Shown here: positions 19,343-28,178 of the stretch, piece after piece | Numbering within the stretch: the first letter of the stretch is position 1 | Layout of the letters: each line of letters starts with the position of its first letter | Assembly (NCBI RefSeq): GCF_030688855.1 | Contig: NZ_JAUYZK010000005.1 | Coordinates: forward strand, 1-64,000 | Origin: Helicobacter cappadocius | GTDB lineage: Bacteria; Campylobacterota; Campylobacteria; Campylobacterales; Helicobacteraceae | Reading direction: 5' to 3' | Length of the DNA: 64,000 nucleotides | The notes under the pieces: generated by a model | The model's database searches: none | Seen by the model: only the letters and a program-made list of their open reading frames with translations | Told to the model about the DNA's origin: nothing | Program-made: the position numbers and the translations under genes

Positions 19343-21669
19343 TGAATCAACCTTAGCTCTTTGATATACGAAGAAATTTTTTCTTCAATGTTTTTGATTT
19401 CTTGAAGTTGTGAGATTTTTTCTTTTGGATTTGGAGAAATAAAAGGTTTAGAATTATTTTTGATTACAAATTCCATAGATTCAATCATCTGAGATATTTT
19501 GTCTAAAAAATTCTTTTTCTTGCGGTCAATTTTTTGATCCAGATATGTGAGGATATTTTCATAGCTTAATTCAAAAGCCATATCCATTGTCTTTTTAATA
19601 TCCCTTAGCTTTGCTCCATCACGGAGAATGTGATTGATGTATTTTTTTAGCTCATTGGTATAAAGGTTAAGATCTCCTTCTGTGTATTGATATTTTGTGA
19701 TTTCTCTCAAGTTATTTTCATAAAATCTCAATAATTCAGTTTCGAATTTATCTGGATTAATGAGGCTATAAACCAAATGTATATTTTCGATAAAAGTTTC
19801 AAGTCTTTTATCGAAATGACTCTGGGTTTTTTCTATAAGGTATCTCAGATTATCTTTGAGATTGGTTGTGATAATATTCTCTAGTTTAGAGGCGTTGATA
19901 TAGTTGTTTTTTGAACTTTCATAGTTAATATAATCTAGTAAGTAGCCCTTGAGGTTGAGTCCTAGATTTTTTATTTTTATTTTGGTTCCTTCTGTTGTAC
20001 TCTCAACTGTTTGCAACATTTCTTGTGCAAAATCTAATATCTTATTTTTTATATCTGAAAGCTTTTCATCTAAATCTATAATATTTTTTTGAGTATTTGA
20101 TTGTTCTAATATAGAGAGGCTTTTTTTGAAGATTTTTTCAAGGTTTGTATAGGTATTTAAAAGGAGCTTTTGGGTATATTGGGTAGGGTGTTTGAATATA
20201 ATATTTTCAATATAATCTTCAAGTGCAATAATACCCGTATCTTCAATATCATATCCACGTAAAAGTGCATCATCTTGATGATTTGTCCGATGGAGTAGGG
20301 CTAGAGTACTCGCAATTGGGATGAAGTCTATTTTTGATATGTTTTTGTTAATATTTCCCGAAGAAGTTTTTTTAATATCATCAATAATACTGCTGCTCAA
20401 GTTTTTTAGATCAGGTAGGCTCACTAAATCAGATCGTGTAAATACAATGAGGACTTTTTCCAAATTTTCATAAGCAATGATATTGGATAAAAAATCAATA
20501 TCTTTTTGCGAATGTGGCTTTGAAGCATTGATGAGGTATAAAACGGCGATGCTCTTTGAGATACAGGTTTCTATTTGATGGGCTTTGTAATTAAATATAG
20601 TGTTGATATTGGGAGTGTTGATGAGAGTCAGATTATTTTTTAGCAATTCTACTGGAGATTGTATAATGATTTCTTTTACTAGGTAGGATATTTTCGAATA
20701 ATGCTTACTGCTTGTGTAGTTTTTAATATCATCAGTTTTCATATCCAATTCTAAGCCATCATCAGTAATATATAAATCCGTAAGATTGCGAAAAGATTCC
20801 TTATTTTCTTTCATAAGTGTATTAAGCTCATCATCAAAATATAGATTTTCGATAAATTTTTTCCACTCTTTTTTATTGAGGAATTTTACAATTCCCTTAG
20901 GCTCCTTTGCGTAAGATACCTTTATTTTATTTGTGGATTCTGGAATTGCAGATATTTCTAGCACATCCTGAGATAATAATGCGTTTAGAAGGGTAGATTT
21001 TCCAGATTTTGCGATCCCGCAAATAGAGATATGAAATTTTGCTTGTTTTAGATTATTGATTTGTATATCTGCAAATTTTGCCAACCATATGGGCATAAAA
21101 CTAAGTTTTTTTGCATCTTCTAGTATCTCTTCAATGTGGGAAATATTTTGATAAAACCAGCTATTTTTCACATTAAAAGCCTTTGGTTTTTGTCTTTTTG
21201 GAATTTTCTTGAGTTTTTGTTTGCTCGTTAGCTGGTGTATATAGTGTTTGAAGCTTGTTTTGATACATTGCTCTTCTTCATAGAGGATAATACCTCCAAC
21301 TTTGAGAGTGCTTAGATGTTCAAAAATTTCATAAATGATATTTATGTTATCTTGTTTTTGTATATATTCAAGTACTTGTATTTGAAGTGCTTGAATATCT
21401 CGTTGATTTGATTGTAACCCTAGTTTTTTCAAAAGATTTTCAAAAAAAGGCATATTTAAAAAAATATTTTTGTTTCTATTATTGCAAGAAAGAATGATTG
21501 CGAATAACTCTGTTGTGTTTTTGTCCTCTAGTGGTAATATATTAGCTTTAGGAAATTCTTCCAAAAAGGATTTTTCATCTTCAGAAATGTTTTCGATATG
21601 GAACTCTGAATAGGTTTCTGGATAAACTAATGAAAAGAAGTATTCTGCAATATCATTTTTTATATCCAT
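19339..21669 (-). CDS. Dynamin-like GTPase, first of a pair
   Basis: 776 aa. About 200 N-terminal residues precede the GTPase domain (P-loop GIAKSGKST at 218-226; NTPN in the G3 place; TRSD as G4), as in the longer partner of the C. jejuni DLP1/DLP2 pair. The C-terminal 300 residues are helical and charged, with coiled-coil-like stretches. It is the first gene of the run with its partner, DUF455 and a DMT transporter. The function is probably membrane tethering or fission; the cellular process is not known. Confidence 0.85.
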   Translation of the reverse strand: MDIKNDIAEYFFSLVYPETYSEFHIENISEDEKSFLEEFPKANILPLEDKNTTELFAIILSCNNRNKNIFLNMPFFENLLKKLGLQSNQRDIQALQIQVLEYIQKQDNINIIYEIFEHLSTLKVGGIILYEEEQCIKTSFKHYIHQLTSKQKLKKIPKRQKPKAFNVKNSWFYQNISHIEEILEDAKKLSFMPIWLAKFADIQINNLKQAKFHISICGIAKSGKSTLLNALLSQDVLEISAIPESTNKIKVSYAKEPKGIVKFLNKKEWKKFIENLYFDDELNTLMKENKESFRNLTDLYITDDGLELDMKTDDIKNYTSSKHYSKISYLVKEIIIQSPVELLKNNLTLINTPNINTIFNYKAHQIETCISKSIAVLYLINASKPHSQKDIDFLSNIIAYENLEKVLIVFTRSDLVSLPDLKNLSSSIIDDIKKTSSGNINKNISKIDFIPIASTLALLHRTNHQDDALLRGYDIEDTGIIALEDYIENIIFKHPTQYTQKLLLNTYTNLEKIFKKSLSILEQSNTQKNIIDLDEKLSDIKNKILDFAQEMLQTVESTTEGTKIKIKNLGLNLKGYLLDYINYESSKNNYINASKLENIITTNLKDNLRYLIEKTQSHFDKRLETFIENIHLVYSLINPDKFETELLRFYENNLREITKYQYTEGDLNLYTNELKKYINHILRDGAKLRDIKKTMDMAFELSYENILTYLDQKIDRKKKNFLDKISQMIESMEFVIKNNSKPFISPNPKEKISQLQEIKNIEEKISSYIKELRLIQ

Positions 21670-21839
21670 TTTGCCTCTTTTTTGAGCTAAAAATTTATTA
21701 AAATAGTATCATATTTTTTATGTATAAATAGTGCATAAATTATATATATTACTTGTAAATCCAGTATCGAACTAATATATAAAATATACACAGAGGCTAT
21801 CAACAAACAAATTAATACAAGAAATATTTTATTTTTGCT

Positions 21840-21875
21840 TCACTACCCTTTATTTCAGAAGGAATAGGGCAGTGA
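21840..21875. other. Intergenic hairpin upstream of the dynamin pair
   Basis: TCACT-a-CCCT pairs with AGGG-c-AGTGA around a 16-base loop, between the 3' end of the cyclophilin gene and the start of the dynamin genes. It is followed by T-rich sequence on the plus strand (TATTTTTCT), but no plus-strand gene ends here. It could end cyclophilin transcription or be a regulatory element of the dynamin operon. Confidence 0.35.
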
Positions 21876-21935
21876 TATTTTTCTGTATTCTATAAAATTT
21901 TTAAAATACAACCCAACAAAAAGATCATGATGGAT

Positions 21936-22439
21936 TTATTTGTGAGGCGGATTTTCTAGTATTTTTATGTTAATAATCTTATCGTTAGGGGAAATAGAAT
22001 CCAATATCTTCAAACTTTCTTTATCATTAGGTGAAATTCTTCCAAATACGGTATGTTCGCCATCAAGATGGGGAAGTTCCACAAAGCAGAGAAAAAATTG
22101 ACTCCCGCCAGTGTCTCTTCCAGCGTGAGCCATAGAAATAGACCCTTTTTTATGTTTGTTGGGATTGTTGCTTAATTCGCATTTGATACGGTAACCTGGT
22201 CCTCCAGTTCCAGTTCCATGCGGGCAACCTCCTTGTGCTACAAATCCATCAATAACACGATGAAAAATCAATCCATCATAAAAACCATTTTTTGATAAAT
22301 TTGCAAAATTCATCACTGTTTGGGGGGCATCTTCAGGAAATAATTTTATCAACATATCTCCTTTTTGGGTCGATATTATAGCGTATTGAAGCTTTTGGAG
22401 TTCTTCTTGTTTGATGTCGTATGTTTTTAATTCTTCCAT
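21936..22439 (-). CDS. Cyclophilin-type peptidyl-prolyl cis-trans isomerase
   Basis: 167 aa with the full cyclophilin set: FHRVIDGFVAQGG, GTGTGGPGY, SMAHAGRDTGGSQFF, LDGEHTVFG. No signal peptide is seen, so it is probably cytoplasmic and helps proline isomerisation in folding proteins. Ribosome binding site AAGGAAA precedes the ATG. Single gene, divergent from the secreted protein gene at 22.5 kb. Confidence 0.95.
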   Translation of the reverse strand: MEELKTYDIKQEELQKLQYAIISTQKGDMLIKLFPEDAPQTVMNFANLSKNGFYDGLIFHRVIDGFVAQGGCPHGTGTGGPGYRIKCELSNNPNKHKKGSISMAHAGRDTGGSQFFLCFVELPHLDGEHTVFGRISPNDKESLKILDSISPNDKIINIKILENPPHK

Positions 22440-22550
22440 AATGTTTCCTTTTTTTGGGTTTAAATTAAATAAAACACAAATTCTACCGATTTTAGACTAT
22501 CAAGTCTATTAAGTTGGCAAAAATAGTTTTCAAGGAAGCGGATAAACAAG

Positions 22551-23441
22551 ATGTATAAAAGAATATTTTCATTTTTGGCTTGTTTTGTTTTTTTAGCAAA
22601 TGCTTTTGTGTTTGCTTCAGAAGATGTACTTGAAGATGAAGAATCCACAAACTTGGAAGGACGTTTTCAAAAAACACAGTTTGATTCTTTGGATTCTTTC
22701 AAATGGGTTTATGGTACAGCTGTAATCACCGCTTATTTCAAAGATGGAAGCTTTAAGCAAGGGTTTGCACTATTGTTGCAAAATGGTCTCTATTTAACAT
22801 CTTCTCAGCTTACTTATCATTTAGGTTTATATCCTCAAAAAATTGTTGCAAAAATGCAAGATGACAGTGCAGATCCACTCATCTGTGTTGCCGAGCTTCA
22901 GCTCAAAGCTATGGATAGCAATAAAGGTCTATCATTGCTCAAAACATCTGCTTTTACTGATGATTATTGTAATGTCAGAACTGAAAGCTATTATCATAAA
23001 CGCATATATGATAAATATGCACAAAAAATATTTTCTAAAAAGCCTACAAAAGATCTTATTCAAAATGGTTTGTATTTCCCGGTCATTAAAGAAGCTGATA
23101 CTTTTGGCGTACAGAGGACTTATCCTATTAGAGAAGAGACTTATTATAACGAAAAGCTAGAAAAAGAAGTTTCTTATGGTTATTCATTGCCTTTTAATTC
23201 TTATGAAAAATTTACATTTGGAAAACCATATTTTGATAAAAACGGAGATTTTTTAGGAATTTTTAGCATTATTGAAGATTCCTATTTGCCTGTTTTGATA
23301 AAAAAAGAAATTGTACAGCAATTTATCTGTGAAACAGAAGAAAAAAAGATTCTCAAAGGTGAAATTTCAGATAGCGTTTGCAAAAATGCTACTTATAACT
23401 CAAGCTCCCCTACCAAAATAGCAAACAACATCCAAAAATAA
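22551..23441 (+). CDS. Secreted protein with an apparently degenerate trypsin-like fold
   Basis: 296 aa with a signal peptide (residues 1-22, ending near FAS). Residues 54-90 read like the first barrel of an HtrA-type protease: GTAVIT, then GFALLLQNGLYLTSSQL, where active proteases have GFV...ILTNAHVV; the histidine position is Ser/Gln here. NKGLSLLK later resembles the D-x-ALLK region without the aspartate, and no GDSGG is present. So it looks like a protease fold that lost catalysis, possibly a periplasmic binding protein. This is pattern recognition, not an alignment; it may simply be a Helicobacter-specific hypothetical. Confidence 0.7.
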   Translation: MYKRIFSFLACFVFLANAFVFASEDVLEDEESTNLEGRFQKTQFDSLDSFKWVYGTAVITAYFKDGSFKQGFALLLQNGLYLTSSQLTYHLGLYPQKIVAKMQDDSADPLICVAELQLKAMDSNKGLSLLKTSAFTDDYCNVRTESYYHKRIYDKYAQKIFSKKPTKDLIQNGLYFPVIKEADTFGVQRTYPIREETYYNEKLEKEVSYGYSLPFNSYEKFTFGKPYFDKNGDFLGIFSIIEDSYLPVLIKKEIVQQFICETEEKKILKGEISDSVCKNATYNSSSPTKIANNIQK

Positions 23442-23525
23442 AAACAAGCTAAATCAGTTAAAAATAAAATCACAAAATATTTTTTTTGATAACAATGCAG
23501 ATAATTGATTTAATTTAAAATAAAT

Positions 23526-24575
23526 TCAAATTCCGATCGAGCGGATTTGAAAATAAACACGACTCAAAATTTCACTGATTTTATCAATATTTTGAATTTC
23601 TGCATAACTTATGCTTACAAGCTCCCTTGCTTGAGATTCGCTATAACCCATTTCTTGAAGCACAAATGAAGGTTTTGAAAAGCCAAATAAACATTCCTGA
23701 CCGTTGATAGCATGAATATCTTCAATTAATAAATTCTGCAGAAATACCCTAGCTTTGATAGAGTGAAACCTTAGCGGAAGTGCATTAGGAAGAGTATATT
23801 CTAGCGGTGCAAATAGGGATAGATTTTCTTTTAAGATTGTTTTTAGCTTCTCATAAAAGATGGTTTTTGTATCTTCTGTGATGTTTATGGTAGGATTTTT
23901 GATAGCATGAAGTAATGCATCAAAAAGTTTTATATTACCTAGAGTGTCACAAAGTAATTCAGGGTCAAAAAAATCCTTTGTGATTGAAACGCCATTTCCC
24001 CTTAAAATACCTAAAGATTCGGAGTTGAGTAAAAAAATTGTGTTTTTATCTAGTATTTTTGGGATGGGTATCATCGAGCTTTGTGCATAAGATATATCTA
24101 TGATGAGTATAAAATCTTTAAGTTTTTCTTGTAATATTTTTGAGATAGTGCTGATGTCATTGATTGTTAGTATGTCTTGATTTATAAAAGGAATGATAAA
24201 GCAATTGCAGTTTTGATGGATTGCCTCGTTGATGGATTTGATTTCTAATACTCCACTTTTAGGATTAATGATCAGTTTTTTTGGCTTCTTTTGGAGATGC
24301 TTACTTGCTTGGTTTGCTTGTTGGTGATTGGAGATGGCATAGGCGATTTGATGGGACTTTGAGATTTGGGAGAACAATGTAAACCAATCACAAAAGCCAA
24401 AACCAAAAGAATTTACAGAATTCCCTCCAAATATTTGAGCGAGTTCTTTTGCTTTTTGTTTTAAATTTGTATTTTCTTGAGGAATGATGGGCGAGATATT
24501 GGGATGAGAATAATCCATTAGGATTTGATTAGATTTTGAGTTCAGGGGGTAGTTTTGTAAAAAATCCAGTCTCAT
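23526..24575 (-). CDS. Class V aminotransferase-fold (NifS-like) protein linked to selAB, PLP lysine missing
   Basis: 349 aa. It keeps the general order of cysteine desulfurases: an acidic LIIDISYAQ strand at 157-165 (place of the LVDAVQA motif holding the Asp that contacts PLP), then FLLNSESLGILRGNG at 181-195, which lines up with the SGHK-x-GPKG loop. The lysine that should hold PLP is replaced (Ser-Glu-Ser). The protein may not form the normal PLP aldimine. Its ATG overlaps the selB stop by 4 bases, so it is co-translated with the selenocysteine genes. A role in selenium handling is an inference from position. Confidence 0.75.
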   Translation of the reverse strand: MRLDFLQNYPLNSKSNQILMDYSHPNISPIIPQENTNLKQKAKELAQIFGGNSVNSFGFGFCDWFTLFSQISKSHQIAYAISNHQQANQASKHLQKKPKKLIINPKSGVLEIKSINEAIHQNCNCFIIPFINQDILTINDISTISKILQEKLKDFILIIDISYAQSSMIPIPKILDKNTIFLLNSESLGILRGNGVSITKDFFDPELLCDTLGNIKLFDALLHAIKNPTINITEDTKTIFYEKLKTILKENLSLFAPLEYTLPNALPLRFHSIKARVFLQNLLIEDIHAINGQECLFGFSKPSFVLQEMGYSESQARELVSISYAEIQNIDKISEILSRVYFQIRSIGI

Positions 24576-26452
24576 TTGCTATCTTTGTACTTGAAGGTGC
24601 GTTTGCCTTGCGTGTTTGTAATATCTTCAAAATGATCCAAATAGTCCAAATAAGCTATCAAATACTTGCGACTCAAACCTATTTTTTCTTTTAAGATAAA
24701 AATATCTATATAGCCATTTTCTTTAATAAGCTGACGTAATGTTTTTTGAATATCAGTTAATGTGTCAGTGCCAATGAAGAGATTGTGTTGAAGACGAACA
24801 ATTTTTTGAGCTTTACTCAGAGCTTTTAAGGCATTATCCCCGCTCTTTCTATCAATGTCAAGTTCATTATAAATATCATAAGGTGCTGATGGAGAGTATC
24901 CTTGTGATATTATTTTATTATAAAGTGTTTCTTCTAGGTATTGTGAAATATTTTTAATATTGTTCTGCCTAGATAAATAAAACCCTTCTTTTTTGTATAT
25001 CTTTCCTTCGTCCAACAATTCATCTAGTGCATTTTGCGTGATCATTAAAGAAGCCCATTTGAATTTTACATTCAGACTTGAAGCAGAAAGGAGAGCATTT
25101 TTGTTTTTGGCAAAAATTTTTAAGATTTCTTCTTTTATAATTTTTAATGTATCAGGATGGTAGATAATAAGATTTTTTTCGTCTAAAAATAATTGAGGAA
25201 GGGATTTTGCGATTTTGAGTGCTTCTGCATGGGTTAGATTGAAACGTTGCATAGAACTAACTAGACCAAATCCTTTTTTATGCACATAACAACAAAGTAA
25301 AAAGGCATTTTGAAAATCTTTTTTTGATATATAATCTAAATAAAGCAGTTTTTGCTTTTTTTTCATTGGGTCTGTGATAGGGCAGAGAATTTTTCCTCCA
25401 GCGATGGTATCTTCAGAATTTCTTAAAATAAATCTTTCTCCAAAAATCCCAAAGATTTTTTCTTCGGTTTTTATGGTTGCAAAGCAATAATCCTGATCTT
25501 CTGTTGGAGTGTTTAGCAGATGGATTCTTGCACTGCATTTTTTTGATCCAATAAAAAAATGCACATTGCTATTATGTGTAGAGACTATATTTTTAAGGGG
25601 ATAAATCACCACATCAAATTCATCAAATCCGCGCAAATAACCTTTTTTGCTCAGTAAGTATCCTCGTTTTAGACTAGATGAATTTATCGAACGTAGATTA
25701 AAGGCAATTCTCTGTCCTGCTCTAGCCTCTTCTAGTTCGGTATTGTGGTTTTTGATTGTTTTGATATTCGCTTCACTATTTAGTTCGCAAATATATAGTT
25801 TTTCTTCTCGTTTTATCATTCCACTTAGGATGGTTCCACTTAGGATGGTTCCTTTTCCTGAAATACTAAATACTCTATCAATATAATATCGGAACAACGA
25901 TTCATCTTCTTTTTTGCGTGGTTGTGTGATTGTTAATAGTTCTAGTAGGTGATAATGAGTGTTTTTGTTATAAATACTAAATGTTGAAATCATTTTGAGT
26001 TTTATGTGTTTGAGCTTAGAAAATAATTCATTAATTTGTTTTTTCAGATCAACAAATTCTGTATTTGGAGGGTATAAATCTACTTTAGTGATGATGCAAA
26101 TCGCCTCTTTAATTCCTAATATATCAGCGATTTGAAGGTGTTCTAGGGTTTGAGGCATTATTCCATCATTACAAGCAATCACTAGCAATAAAATATCGAT
26201 TCCAAAAGCTCCTGCAATCATATTTTTAATAAGTCTTTCGTGTCCTGGCACATCAATAAATGAAATATTTTTTCCATTTGGTGCAGAAGGTGTTGGTGGC
26301 AATACGAGATTGGAAAAACTAATATCTAAGGTGATACCTCTTTGTTTTTCATCTTCTCTTTGATCTCCATCAAAACCATTGAGGGATTTTATCAAGCTCG
26401 TTTTGCCATGATCAATATGTCCAGCTAAGCCTACGATGAGATTATTTTCCAT
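24572..26452 (-). CDS. selB: Selenocysteine-specific elongation factor SelB
   Basis: About 626 aa. EF-Tu-like GTPase that brings Sec-tRNA to UGA codons marked by a SECIS hairpin. G1 AGHIDHGKT at the very N-terminus, G3 DVPGHE, G4 TKVD, then the SelB-specific domain 4 made of winged helices that bind SECIS. Start set at the ATG at 26452; the longer reading from 26521 would overlap selA by 80 bases and add residues before the G1 motif. It overlaps the selA end by 11 bases. Second gene of selA-selB-NifS-like. Confidence 0.95.
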   Translation of the reverse strand: MENNLIVGLAGHIDHGKTSLIKSLNGFDGDQREDEKQRGITLDISFSNLVLPPTPSAPNGKNISFIDVPGHERLIKNMIAGAFGIDILLLVIACNDGIMPQTLEHLQIADILGIKEAICIITKVDLYPPNTEFVDLKKQINELFSKLKHIKLKMISTFSIYNKNTHYHLLELLTITQPRKKEDESLFRYYIDRVFSISGKGTILSGTILSGMIKREEKLYICELNSEANIKTIKNHNTELEEARAGQRIAFNLRSINSSSLKRGYLLSKKGYLRGFDEFDVVIYPLKNIVSTHNSNVHFFIGSKKCSARIHLLNTPTEDQDYCFATIKTEEKIFGIFGERFILRNSEDTIAGGKILCPITDPMKKKQKLLYLDYISKKDFQNAFLLCCYVHKKGFGLVSSMQRFNLTHAEALKIAKSLPQLFLDEKNLIIYHPDTLKIIKEEILKIFAKNKNALLSASSLNVKFKWASLMITQNALDELLDEGKIYKKEGFYLSRQNNIKNISQYLEETLYNKIISQGYSPSAPYDIYNELDIDRKSGDNALKALSKAQKIVRLQHNLFIGTDTLTDIQKTLRQLIKENGYIDIFILKEKIGLSRKYLIAYLDYLDHFEDITNTQGKRTFKYKDSK

Positions 26453-27797
26453 ATTCACTATCGATTTGTAGAAAAATATTTTGGATTTTTTTGAAGGCAG
26501 TAGGCGAAATACATCGCACATCTAATAGGATTTCATCATTTTGTACTCTGGCAACCAGACCTTTTTGACGTATTTCTTCATTTAGGGTTTGTGTTTTTAT
26601 GTTTCTATGATGAAGTGCTATGCCATAAGATGGAAATTCTTCTTGTGGCAAACTTCCAGCACCTGCTTTTGAAAATAATGAAATGATACGGCATTGAAGG
26701 TTTGAAATATCTTTTAGTAACTCTAAAAGAGTTTGAGATTTATTGATGAGTTCTTCTTTTGACTGCTTGAACATGGCGATTGTAGGAATAGCTTTTAGAT
26801 TATTTTGCAAATATGCTCTAAGGGTAGCTTCTAGTGCAAAGATTGTAAATTTATCTACACGAAGAGCTCGTAAGAGATGATTTTTTTTCAGCTTATCTAT
26901 CAAATCTTTTTTTCCAAATATAATCCCTGCTTGTGGTCCTCCTAAGAGTTTATCCCCACTAAAACTTACTAGACTAGGCTTATTTTTGGAAATATCTATC
27001 AAAGAAGGCTCATTTTTTGTTGGAATACCATTAATGTATCCACTTCCTACATCGTAGTAATCGATCAGATTATGATCCTTAGCTAGTTTTGATAGCTCTT
27101 CAAATTCTATTTGTTGAGTAAAGCCAATTTGTTTAAAATTACTTTGATGAATTTTTATTATCATAGAGCTTTCTTCGCAGATCGCATTTTTGTAGTCGAT
27201 TAAATGTGTCTTATTTGTGCTACCAATTTCTTTTAGTATTCCTCCTGCTGAGGAAATGACTTCAGGTATGCGAAAACTCCCTCCAATTTCTATGAGTTCT
27301 CCACGTGATATGATGACCTCTTTTTCTTTGGCAAAAGTATTGACGATAAGTAAAACTGCACTCGCGTTATTATTAACCACGATAGAATCTTCACAATCAA
27401 AAATAGCAGAAATAAGCTTTGAAATATGCTGGTATCTCTCGCCCCTTTGACCTTTTTGTAAATCGTATTCTAAGTTATTATATTCACAGAGCAGGGGGGT
27501 AATCTCTTCTAGTAGTTCGCGTGAAAAAATACTTCTACCCAAGTTTGTTTGCGTGATAACACCTGTTGCGTTTATGAGTGTACGCAGATTAGAAGATAGA
27601 GTATCTTTATAGATGAGTGCTATTTCATTAACAATGGCTTCATAGCATGGTATTTGTATTCCATTGATAGCATCTTGACGAAGTTTTTCTATATGAGATT
27701 GAGTGATTTTTTTTAACAATAACATATTGTGATAAGAAAATATCTTCTCTTTGAGGATTTTATCTGTTTTAGGAAGTTTGGATAATAACTCTCTCAA
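26442..27797 (-). CDS. selA: L-seryl-tRNA(Sec) selenium transferase SelA
   Basis: 451 aa PLP enzyme converting Ser-tRNA(Sec) to Sec-tRNA(Sec) with selenophosphate. N-terminal region for tRNA binding, INATGVITQTNLGRS around residues 75-89, and the PLP lysine K283 in SFSGDKLLGGPQAG. It is divergent from the tRNA-Sec gene, whose 5' end lies 80 bases away, and is followed by selB. selD (selenophosphate synthetase) is not in the window. Confidence 0.96.
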   Translation of the reverse strand: MRELLSKLPKTDKILKEKIFSYHNMLLLKKITQSHIEKLRQDAINGIQIPCYEAIVNEIALIYKDTLSSNLRTLINATGVITQTNLGRSIFSRELLEEITPLLCEYNNLEYDLQKGQRGERYQHISKLISAIFDCEDSIVVNNNASAVLLIVNTFAKEKEVIISRGELIEIGGSFRIPEVISSAGGILKEIGSTNKTHLIDYKNAICEESSMIIKIHQSNFKQIGFTQQIEFEELSKLAKDHNLIDYYDVGSGYINGIPTKNEPSLIDISKNKPSLVSFSGDKLLGGPQAGIIFGKKDLIDKLKKNHLLRALRVDKFTIFALEATLRAYLQNNLKAIPTIAMFKQSKEELINKSQTLLELLKDISNLQCRIISLFSKAGAGSLPQEEFPSYGIALHHRNIKTQTLNEEIRQKGLVARVQNDEILLDVRCISPTAFKKIQNIFLQIDSEYGK

Positions 27798-27857
27798 AAA
27801 ACCCCTTTTAAGCGATTTTAAATCGATATGATTATATGATAATGTTGTTTAAAACGC

Positions 27858-27865
27858 TATAAAAT
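27858..27865 (+). promoter_or_regulatory. Probable -10 box of the tRNA-Sec gene
   Basis: TATAAAAT lies 13 bases upstream of the mature tRNA-Sec 5' end, a distance that would place the transcript start close to the tRNA. It lies between the divergent selA and tRNA-Sec genes. Confidence 0.4.
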
Positions 27866-27877
27866 AATTTTATAAAT

Positions 27878-27972
27878 GGGGGGCAAGTATAACTGGTGTA
27901 TGCCTTGGGCTTCAAACCCATAGAGTGTCTAGGTGTCTAGATGCTGGGGAGTTCGATTCTTCCGCCCTCTCG
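27878..27972 (+). tRNA. selC: tRNA-Sec (anticodon TCA)
   Basis: About 95 bases. Anticodon TCA at 27912-27914 in a CTTCAAA loop, as in other bacterial tRNA-Sec; a long variable arm with a 5-bp stem (TCTAG/CTAGA); T-arm GGGAG-TTCGATT-CTTCC at 27947-27963; D-loop with GGT. The acceptor pairs GGGGGGC with GCCCTCT (two G-T pairs), giving 7 clear pairs; the eighth pair usual for bacterial tRNA-Sec is a T-C mismatch or is absent. No CCA is encoded, unlike the four tRNAs at 59.6 kb. Its place beside selA supports the call. Confidence 0.92.
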
Positions 27973-28164
27973 CTTTTATTCTATAATAATTCTTTTTATG
28001 ATATTTAAACTCTCATTTTTACACAAAAAAATATGCTAAATACAAACATGTTAGTAATTGTATATATAAATGAAAATATTAATTTATTTAATCAAAGAAT
28101 CAACCATTAATATTGGATAAATCCCATGAGATATTCGATTTGTTTATAATAAAGTTAAGATTTA

Positions 28165-28173
28165 TGATATAAT
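28165..28173 (+). promoter_or_regulatory. Extended -10 promoter (TGATATAAT) in a gene-poor region
   Basis: Perfect TGnTATAAT in the only stretch of the window longer than 300 bases without a normal gene. It would start a transcript at about 28180 running away from tRNA-Sec and toward the 3' end of thrC. Confidence 0.55.
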
Positions 28174-28178
28174 TGGAC

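Noticed and set aside
21840-21875. Hairpin as a plus-strand terminator
   Set aside because: It has a T-rich 3' side on the plus strand, but no plus-strand gene ends nearby, so it is listed only as a hairpin of unknown role.
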